64,000 nt of DNA. Origin: Rosa chinensis (lineage: Eukaryota > Streptophyta > Magnoliopsida > Rosales > Rosaceae). Numbering within the stretch: the stretch's first letter is position 1; each line of letters begins with the position of its first letter. The translations under genes and the position numbers were made by a program. The notes beneath the pieces were generated by a model, which ran no database searches, was not told where the DNA came from, and was given only the letters and a program-made list of their open reading frames with translations. The stretch covers positions 8,544,400-8,608,399 of the forward strand of contig NC_037093.1 of assembly GCF_002994745.2 (NCBI RefSeq), given 5' to 3'. Positions 56,695-64,000 of this stretch are shown here, piece by piece.

Positions 56695-57640
56695 TCAAGT
56701 GAGCTTGGAAAGTCTTCGCATTCCTATGCTTTTCACATGTTTTTCAAATGTGGCCTTAGGTAGTGATTTGGTGAACAAATCTGCCACATTCTCCTCAGAC
56801 CTTACTTGATTCACTTGAATCTTGAGGTGGGTCTGTTGTTGCTGATTATAGAACAACTTTGGCGATATGTGTTTTGTGTTATCACCCTTAATATAACCTA
56901 GCTTCATCTGTTCGATGCAAGCTGCATTGTGTTCATAAATGCAAGTAGGCTCTTCAGTGGTAGAACTCAAACCACTAATCCCTCGAATATGTGCAATGAT
57001 AGTTCTTAACCATACACACTCAGGGACCGCCTCATGTACAACAATGATCTCTGAGTGGTTCGAGGAGGTAGCCACAAGGGTTTGCTTGGTTGATCTCCAA
57101 GATATCGCCGTGTTCCCAATGGTGAATACATAACCATTTTGGGAACGACCTTTATGTGGGTCAGAGAGGTACCCAGTATCAGCAAAACCAACCAAAACGT
57201 CATTTGGTGTTTCAGTGTAGTGAGTGGCGCTTTCGCCATCAACATTTCCTTTAGGGATTGCAGTTCCATATGCGGTCCCTCTTGTCTCTCTGTAGGGAAA
57301 GAACAGTCCTAAGTCAATGGTCCCTTTTAGGTATCGAAGATGTTCTTGATACCATTCCAGTGACATTGCGTTGGCGCAGAGCTAAATCTAGCTAACAAGT
57401 TCACTGAGAATGCAATATCTGGTCGAGTAAATTGGGCTAAGTACAATAATGCGCCTATTGCACTTAGATAGGGAATTTCAGCTCCCAATACCTCTTTGTC
57501 ATCTTCCTTTGGACGAAATAGATCTTTCCTTGCATCCAAACTTTGACCGATCATGGGAGTGCTAGCAGGATATGCTTTGTCCATGTTATATCGCCTGACT
57601 TTTGGACATATGCAGACTGGTGGATTAGTATTCCACAAAC
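56695..57640 (-). pseudogene. RNase H domain of the minus-strand Copia
   Basis: The frame 57366-56695 has ADTGYLSDPHKGRSQNGY, AISWRSTKQTLVATSSNHSE, CIYEHNAACIEQMKLG and the C-terminal FTKSLPKATFEKHVKSIGMR end. The part upstream (57638-57327, KEDDKEVLGAEIPYLSAIGA, LLYLAQFTRPDIAFSVN) is in another frame, with a shift near 57335. It belongs to the same polyprotein as the reverse transcriptase and follows it after another shift near 57600. Confidence 0.85.
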
Positions 57641-58560
57641 TCGGTGTTCTAGTTCAAGGCCTAGACAGAATCGAGTTTTCCCAAGATCCTTCATCTCAAA
57701 TTCGGATTTCAAGTAGCCCGCGGTTTCTCTTATTTCATCAAGAGTACCTATTATATTCATATCATCGACATATGCTGCTACAATTGCAAATCCGGAACTT
57801 GTTTTCTTTATGAATACGCAGGGGCATAATTCATCGTTCTTATATCCCTTTCCAATCAAGTAGTCACTTAGACGAGTATACCACATCCGCCCGGATTGTT
57901 TCAATCCGTAAAGTGAGCGTTTCAACTTAATTTCAAACGCACTCTGCGGTTTAGAGTCACTTGACTTGGGTAATGTAAGGCCATCAGACACTTTCTTATA
58001 TATCTCTGAATCTAGATCCCCATAGAGATATGCAGTAACCACATCTATGAGCTGCATTTCCAGTCCTTTGGAAACTACTAAGCTAACTAAGTAGCGGAAC
58101 GTTATAACGTCCATTTTGAGAGAGAATGTCTCCTCGTAGTCAATTTCAGGGCTGTGAGAAACCTTGTGCCACAAGGCGAGCCTTGTACTTTAGGACTTCA
58201 TTCTTCTCATTACGCTTTCTGACAAAGGTCCATTTATGTCCTACAGGCTTTACACTTGGTGGGGTTAGCACTACCTGACCAAATACCTGTCTCTTTGTCA
58301 GAGAATCTAATTCTGCCTAGATTGCTTCTTTCCATTTAGGCCAATCTGCTCTTTGTTGACATTTTGCAACAGAGCGTGGTTCGATATCATCGTGCTCTAT
58401 GATTCCTTGAGCAACAGTATATATCATCAATGTGTATGGAAGATCTTTCTATCAACTCATACGCACTCTCCTAATCCTTTAAGATTTCTTTGTTCTCTGG
58501 AATCATTTCAAACATCGGAGCGTCCTCCAGTATTGATTCATGGACATAACTATAATCAGA
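57551..58560 (-). pseudogene. Reverse transcriptase domain of the minus-strand Copia
   Basis: The main frame (58174-57551) carries MDVITFRYLVSLVVSKGLEM, QLIDVVTAYLYGDLD (first catalytic Asp), the LYGLKQSGRMWY block and YVDD (residues 135-138 of that frame), followed by EFEMKDLGKTRFCLGLELEH. The catalytic aspartates are present. Upstream, KARLVAQGFSQP is in another frame with a shift near 58150, and 58180-58560 is further broken. Frameshifts, not catalytic loss, inactivate it. Confidence 0.88.
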
Positions 58561-58567
58561 GACAATC

Positions 58568-59878
58568 TCATGAGAGGGATTCTATACATTGATGATTGGT
58601 TTGTGCCTTACTCGCCCTCTTCTTCCTTGGGTGAGTGTCAATCGAACCAAGTGGCCTCCCCCTCTTCCTTTGAGGAGCCATGGCCTCAACCACACCTCCA
58701 CTAAGTGTGGTTGCAGTGTCTCTATCTGCGGCACTGTGCCCCTTGTTGGGGACTTCTAACCTTGCAGGCACATTTGCAGCTGGTATATGTGATCTCGTCA
58801 CTTTTACAATATCAGTAAACACATCAGGCATCGAATCTGCTACGTTCTGAAGATCGATTATTCTTTTCACTTCACTTTCACTTTGTGAAGTGCGGGGATC
58901 AAAATGAGACAGAGTGGGGACAAACCACGACAATTCCTGTCGTTCCCTTGGAAAATCCTTTTTCCTATCTCCTCCTAACAACGGGAAGACTGTCTCATCA
59001 AAGTGATAGTCCGCAAATTTAGCGGTAAATAGATCGCCTGTCAAGGTTTTCAAATAGCAGATAATTGTTGGGGATTCGTATCCAACATAAATACTTAATC
59101 GTCTCTGAGGACTCATTTTGGTGCGCTGTGGGGGTGCAATAGGCACATATACTGCTCAACCAAATATGCGTGAGTGTGAAGTGTCGGGCTCATATCCAAT
59201 TACCAACTGGTACGCAGAAAATGGTTGGCTAGCTGTGGGTCTAAAACGAATAAGTAAAGTTGCGTGCAATATTGCATAACCCCATGCAGATATAGGCAGG
59301 TTGGTGCGCATAACCAATGCCCTAGCCACCATCTGTAGCCTTTTGATGGTGGCTTCTGCGAGACCATTTTGTGTATGCACATGGGGTACAGGATGCTCTA
59401 CATCGATCCAAATAGATATGCAATAATCATCAAATGCTTTTGATGTAAACTCTCCAGCATTATCAAGCCTCATAGACTTGATAGGGTGATCAGGGTGGTG
59501 AGCCCTTAAACGTATAATCTGTGCTAGGAGTATTGCAGCAGTTCTTGTGGATAATAAAACGACGTGTGACCAGATTGTCGAAGCATCCACCAGAACCATA
59601 AAGTACTTGAATGGTCTGCATTCTGGATGGATAGGTCCACAGACATCTCTTTGTATCCTTTGTAAGAATGGAATGTTTTGTTTTGTATCTTTAGCATAGG
59701 AAGGTCTCGATCCTATTTTTGCTAAAGAGCAGGCTTTGCAAAACGAGTGATGTGCCTTTGAAATAGTCAATGAGGCATAATGGGAGGGAGGTAGTGCTTC
59801 TGGTACTTCAGAAGGCAATGACTGCATTTGAGCAATACTAGAACCGACACCTTGCAGTGTGGCGGATTTTTCTCCCAT
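58568..59878 (-). pseudogene. Integrase of the minus-strand Copia, one stop codon
   Basis: The frame 59878-59156 carries the zinc-binding HHSFCKAC, then the D,D35E core: D78 in QRDVCGPIHPE, D139 in RLDNAGEF, E175 in NGLAEATIK, with exactly 35 residues between the last two. A TGA at 59156-59158 breaks it at IFG; relatives have Cys there (IFGCAVYVP), so a single TGC/TGT-to-TGA change is likely. The same frame resumes with PIAPPQRTKMSPQRRLSIYV, FADYHFDETVFP and a Lys/Arg-rich C-terminus to 58568. Confidence 0.9.
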
Positions 59879-60417
59879 TTTTCACTCGAAAGAAGGGATG
59901 TTTGTGTGAGTTCTTTTAAAAAAAACGGATCATCATGTCACGACCTCGGTGCCATAGGTGGTCATGCAAAAGCCTGTATGAGTCAGTGTCCCACATTTCA
60001 TTTTTGGTGACAGTATAGGATTCAATGATCAGAATCGTAGTGAGGTACAGTCCACTAGATTGACTCATAATTTTCTCTAATGTGTGTTTCCTTCCACAGT
60101 CATTAGATGTAATATCAAGGTATTCAGTTCCATTCTCACGGTGTGTTTTTACATGATAACCGTTGGCACAAATAGCTTTGAAACTTTAACAAGGTTCGAT
60201 TAGCTCTTGGTGCATATAGAGCGTCTGTGACTTTAAATGCTGTGCCATTAGGCAACAAAAATTTGGCAGTTCCTCGCCATTTTATTAGTTGTGATAATCC
60301 AATCATCGTAGTCACAGAGGAATTATAGGCTATTAGTTCAATGAATAATTGCCTATTTCTTAATATTGTGTGGGTAGTCCCACTATAATCTAAGCACTCA
60401 AGTTCTCCTCCATTCAT
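59879..60417 (-). pseudogene. Protease region of the minus-strand Copia
   Basis: From 60417 the frame shows ECLDYSGTTHTILRNRQLF, where most Copia proteases read DSG(A/T)T or DSATTHTIL: a Tyr follows the catalytic Asp, so the triad is altered. FLLPNGTAFKVTDALYAPRA follows. Near 60190 the frame shifts and continues with ICANGYHVKTHRENGTEYL, then DTDSYRLLHDH and a break in a homopolymer near 59925. Together these cover the protease and the start of the integrase zinc finger. Confidence 0.8.
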
Positions 60418-60780
60418 TCCTACAAATAAATGGGAGGTATTTAGAAAATATAACTCATATTCTTTAGAGTATTTCTATTTGCGTAGAATGGTATTCTTTT
60501 CATTCTAATAATTTTTCTCTTTCTAGATGTATTGCTTTACATCTTTATAGTGCTATTTCGAACCATGTAAATAAGTGTATAGAAATAAATTTGAATAAAT
60601 TCAGTGCTTGAGAATAAAATTCAAAAATTTATTAATGAGCCAACGATAATCAAATCAAGGTCTTGTTCAGAAATCTTATTCATCAATCCATGATTGAAAA
60701 TAAACTTTAAGATCAAACAATAGTCTAATTAAAAGTGAGGCATTATGCCTTCACAACTGTCTTTGGAAAATAAAAACAGA
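60418..60780. other. Copia gap between gag and the protease motif
   Basis: No open frame in this AT-rich stretch. It should hold the gag-pol junction, which is degenerate or lies in a different frame. Confidence 0.4.
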
Positions 60781-61755
60781 TCAGTCAAGATTGAGAGCAT
60801 CCATTGACTTAGCAAGTTCCTCTTTGCTTTTGAAGTCTGCAATTGTAAGGTTGACATCTAGGTCATGACCTCCTTCTTCCATATAGTGAGCCTCTTGTTC
60901 TTTAGACTCTCTATACCTCTTGTAATTGGCTGCTACTCTGTTGTTTGCTTGGCAGTTCTTGTACGAATGCCCAATGAATCCACACCTATAGCATGGTTCA
61001 TTGTCAACTCTTTTCTTTTGCATCTTGTTTCCACGATCCCGATGTCCCTTTCCACGTGGTGCATTGTTGCCATGTGGGTAGGGATCAGCACGTCTAAACC
61101 CCCTTGCATTGGAGTTATTTCCACCTTTCATTTTTCCATAATTAGCCTCGGGAATTTTCTTTGTCCCAATGGGCCTGACATTATTATTCAAGAGAATCTC
61201 ATTTTGTCTCTCAGCCACGTGCAGTAGGCTTATCAACTTATTGAAGGTTGTGATTCTTTTGTTGTCATAATCCAACTGATACTGGTTCGCTAGTATAAAA
61301 GCTGAATTAGGAAAGGTGGTAAGAGTCTTGTAGATCATATCATCTTCTGTGATTTCCCTTCCACAGAAATTGAAACGTGCCTTTAAGCGCAACATGTCCT
61401 TGTTGAAGTCATTGACCTTTTTATAGTCAAGCAAGCGGATTCCATTCCACTGAACAGCCAGTCCTGGGAGCAAAGTATCGTGAATGTTCCCAAAACGTCC
61501 TTTAAGGGCATCCCACAGTGCTTTGGGTGTCTTCAACTGAAGGTACTCCCAGCGTAGGCTAGGATCAATATGTCGCCTCAGAAAAATTAAGGCATCTGCT
61601 TTCACCTTATTAGATAGTTCATCATTTTTGGGGTCAGTAATGGTGGCAGTGTAGTCTTTTGCCACAAAGGCAGTTTCCATATCGGAAACCCAACGATGGT
61701 ACTCAAGTCCTTCTGAGTCCAAAATGTCAAACTCAGGTCGAGTTGGATCAGCCAT
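60781..61755 (-). CDS. Copia gag protein, intact frame
   Basis: 324 residues from ATG 61755. Typical plant Copia gag (UBN2-type) wording: ILDSEGLEYHRWVSDMETAF near the N-terminus, IFLRRHIDPSLRWEYLQLK, ALWDALKGRFGN, and AERQNEILL. A zinc knuckle CYRCGFIGHSYKNC (C255, C258, H263, C268; CX2CX4HX4C) lies in a basic, Gly/Asn-rich tail. Gag forms the virus-like particle and binds the element RNA. The frame is the only undamaged one in the element, and ends at 60781 with no fusion to the protease. It could still be translated if the LTR is active. Confidence 0.9.
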   Translation of the reverse strand: MADPTRPEFDILDSEGLEYHRWVSDMETAFVAKDYTATITDPKNDELSNKVKADALIFLRRHIDPSLRWEYLQLKTPKALWDALKGRFGNIHDTLLPGLAVQWNGIRLLDYKKVNDFNKDMLRLKARFNFCGREITEDDMIYKTLTTFPNSAFILANQYQLDYDNKRITTFNKLISLLHVAERQNEILLNNNVRPIGTKKIPEANYGKMKGGNNSNARGFRRADPYPHGNNAPRGKGHRDRGNKMQKKRVDNEPCYRCGFIGHSYKNCQANNRVAANYKRYRESKEQEAHYMEEGGHDLDVNLTIADFKSKEELAKSMDALNLD

Positions 61756-63475
61756 CTACATAAACAAGAGAGAAGAAATAAATTACGCAGTCATAAAGAC
61801 ATCCACGTGAATTATTTTCCAAAATATGAATTAGATTTCAAGACCAAGATTCGTAATGGTCACATTTTTCGATGCTATGTGAAAATACTTTATCACAGTA
61901 AGTGTGTGTTTATAATGCGCATGAACTTTCATTATCATGGCAAAACGCAATTTTTTTTTTTTTTGTATAGCATTCTAAACAAGTAATAATCATAGCACGT
62001 AAGAAATAATAAAAACATAGCATATATTAAAATGAATTACATGGCATGCTCAAATTTCACAAATGTATACCAAAATATATGTTACACATAATAATAACAA
62101 TAATATATCATGCGTAAAATAAAATGTAAACAATAGACATAATTTATATAAGCGTAAATAAAATAAAAGCATGCTCAAAATTTCATAAATAATATATAAA
62201 AATATATATAGATATATATGGCATGCTCAAAAATCAAATATATAATCATGGCTTAAAGATAATTATATAAAGCATAAATGACAAAGCATGCGTAAAATAA
62301 TTAATATAATCCAACTAAGCATGCTCGAAAATTTTATAATAAAAGCATATATAATAAAATCTAAAGCATGCTTAAAAATAGAAAAGATAAATCAAATTCA
62401 CATGCTTGGTTAAAAAAATAAAAATAAAGAAAACAAACTTGATTTCGAGAAAATAAAACAATCCTAGCGCACGCGCGTGTTGATGCAGGCGTGCGTAGCG
62501 ATGTTTTTGGACTTAAGAAAAACTGGGCCGCTTCCTCTCTCTTTTTAGCAATGGGCCACAGGGCCTGTTTTCGTTTTTTCTTTGTTTTTTTTTTTCTTTC
62601 TTTCAGGGCCGCAGGGCCTGTTTCTTTTTTTTTCTGGGCCTCAGGGCCTTTTTTTCTTTTCTTCTTTTTTTTCTAGGCCGGCTCTTTTCTTTGGGCCGGG
62701 TCACACTCTTTTTTTTTTCTTTTTCCTTTTTTTTTTTTTTTTCGCTCTGGGCTGCAGGCCTGTTTTTTTTGTTAATTTGGGCCGAGTCTTTACTTTGGCC
62801 CGGTCACCCTTTTTTTTTTTTTTTTTTCACGTCTTCTTCCTTGCTTTTTTTTTTTTTTTTCTTCTTCCTCCTCCGTCTGGTTTGCAGATTGGGGCTGCTG
62901 CAAGGCCGGTGCTGCTGCAGACGCGCGAGGGCAAGAGACTGGTGGCTGTTGTGCGCTGCCTGGTGGGCTGGGATCGATTGGGAAAGCCGCCGGACGAGAT
63001 GGAGGCCGGTGAGGTGGGCACGGGGATGCCGCTATTGGTGTGCGGTGTAGGCACTGTGGTTTGTAGGTGAGAGGCCGGTTGTGGGGCTGGACAAGGCCGG
63101 TTTGGCTGGGCAGCGATGGGCTGGGCTGAGCTGTGCTTAGCGTTGCGTCGCGGGATTGCAGGTGCTGCTGCAAGGTGGTGATGCAGGCTGCTGCTGTTGC
63201 AGGTGTAGCCTGTGGGCTGGAGGCCGGTGAAGGGTGATTGAGGCCGGTCTATGTGATGTGCAGGCAGAGGTGAAGCGCGGCCTGGTTTGCTGCAAGGGAG
63301 ATGGAGGCCAGGCCGGTCTGGACTGCAGAGGGGAGGAGGCCGGTCTAGCTGGGAATTTTTTTTTTTTTTTTTTTTGGGATGGCGGCAGAAAAGAAAAAGT
63401 TTTTTCTTTTAGGGTTTTTTTTTTAAAGCGAGAGTTTTTTTCTCTTGGCTATTTGCTCTGAGCGTGCTGATAACG
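61756..63475 (-). other. Long leader of the Copia with GGCC/poly-T repeats
   Basis: Next to gag (61760-62450) is AT-rich DNA with repeated GCATGCTCAAAA-type words every 60-110 bp. From 62520 to 62830, plus-strand GGGCC(G/T)CAGGGCCTGTTT units alternate with T-runs of 8-20. From 62880 to 63360, AGGCCGG(T/C) recurs about ten times. The ORFs here are low-complexity artefacts. A 1.7-kb non-coding leader between LTR and gag is unusually long for a Copia element. Confidence 0.75.
63460..63475 (-). other. Primer-binding site of the minus-strand Copia
   Basis: On the minus strand CGTTATCAGCACGCTC directly follows the 5' LTR. The first 13 bases match the site after the LTR at 17673. Confidence 0.7.
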
Positions 63476-63669
63476 TGTTAAAGTAAAATGACAATTGGAA
63501 TTGGTCTACTCATTTCATTCATAACCCCTTTATATAGAGATAGGATTACAATGGAAATATTAATTACATTGATGATACTAAATGCTGATTGAGCTGTGAT
63601 TTGTAATTGCTTGATTCCCTCTTCGTCTGTTTCTTTGACGAAGGCACATAATATGCTTTTCCTTTAACA
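63476..63669 (-). repeat. 5' LTR of the minus-strand Copia
   Basis: 194 bp, the partner of 56296-56489. The shared CTTTATATAGAG (plus strand) reads as CTCTATATAAAG on the minus strand and is a good TATA box for the element promoter. Confidence 0.95.
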
Positions 63670-63674
63670 ATGTT

Positions 63675-64000
63675 TACATTTTAGTCGAACCACTTGTTCA
63701 ATTATGTAGGTACAAGTTTTGTGTGTTGGCATTCCATACAAAACGGGAAAGTATCATTGAGGTTAATGGGTTTAATATTTTTTGGTTATTTAAAGATATT
63801 TTTCTGTGTGCCATATTAGATTATTAATTTCCCAAATATTTTAGGATTTGGTGTCCTTAATTATATATATTTGTTATTAACACAAAAAGATTTTTTTTCC
63901 TTGTAGAAGGTGGATTAGGGTAATTAGCTGTTTTTTGGTTGTTTTGGTGAACACGTTAGCTAACCCTGATAAGAAGGAAAAACAGACGGCAAAGGGAGAC
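63675..64000. other. Flanking intergenic DNA, no gene seen
   Basis: AT-rich sequence on the far side of the Copia TSD. No features. Confidence 0.5.

Larger units (their letters stand above)
56296..63669 (-). mobile_element. Ty1/Copia retrotransposon, minus strand, near complete
   Basis: Two 194-bp LTRs (56296-56489 and 63476-63669), TG...CA, are flanked by a perfect 5-bp TSD ATGTT (56291-56295, 63670-63674). Read on the minus strand the order is LTR, primer site, 1.7-kb leader, gag, protease, integrase, reverse transcriptase, RNase H, polypurine tract, LTR: Copia order. By hand count the LTRs differ at 6 of 194 sites (about 3%). With the often-used grass rate of 1.3e-8 per site per year that is about 1.2 million years, a rough figure. 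gag is open, but pol has at least four interruptions, so this copy is not autonomous. Confidence 0.95.

Noticed and set aside
62491..63461. Phe-rich and Lys-rich ORFs in the Copia leader
   Set aside because: Translation of T-runs and GGCC repeats; no domain and low complexity.

Overview
This is nuclear DNA of a flowering plant, very probably a eudicot. The evidence is intron-bearing genes with GT-AG splice sites and plant-specific families (HOOKLESS1-like acetyltransferase, NPY/NPH3 BTB protein, EAR-motif C2H2 zinc finger), set among plant Copia, CACTA, Mutator, hAT, Harbinger and LINE elements in AT-rich intergenic DNA. Rosaceae is possible, but that is only an impression.

Three ordinary host genes are supported. 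A HOOKLESS1-like GNAT acetyltransferase gene (29412-30953, +, three exons, 403 aa) converges on an NPY/NPH3-family BTB gene (31391-35063, -, four coding exons, 621 aa, probable intron in the 5' UTR). The pair matches the Arabidopsis linkage of HLS1 with NPY5 and of an HLS1-like gene with NPY4, so it looks like an ancient conserved auxin/light-signalling neighbourhood. A single-exon ZAT/STZ-type C2H2 repressor (49182-49931, -) lies about 12.6 kb beyond the far edge of the NPY leader.

The rest is mostly transposons, many with ends and target-site duplications (TSDs) visible by eye. From left to right: a probable hAT shell (2346-7382) holding two about 1.02-kb LINE-like insertions and two terminal-inverted-repeat elements; a 9.3-kb CACTA element (7509-16836) with no recognisable transposase but with several captured host-gene pieces, all on the + strand (a membrane-protein gene, ATXR3-type SET exons, a SnRK2 kinase exon, an acetyl-CoA acetyltransferase exon and unidentified exons); a Harbinger-type MITE split by a decayed Copia element (17463-25924), which itself carries a Mutator-like element with a captured BAP31-like gene and a second MITE in its 3' LTR; and a second Mutator-like element (26651-27946) carrying an HSP70 tail fragment.

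Right of the gene pair lie a Mutator-like MITE (40459-40640), a Harbinger-like element with an 80-bp LINE stub (41668-42684), a deletion-derivative hAT element with a minisatellite in its transposase intron (51619-53716), and a nearly complete minus-strand Copia element with 194-bp LTRs and a 5-bp TSD (56296-63669). About 29-40 kb and 43-51 kb are comparatively free of elements I can recognise.

The most interesting content is the concentration of gene-capturing DNA transposons (one CACTA, two Mutator-like) within 20 kb, carrying pieces of at least six unrelated host genes. All identifications come from reading the sequence and remembered family motifs; no database search was run.
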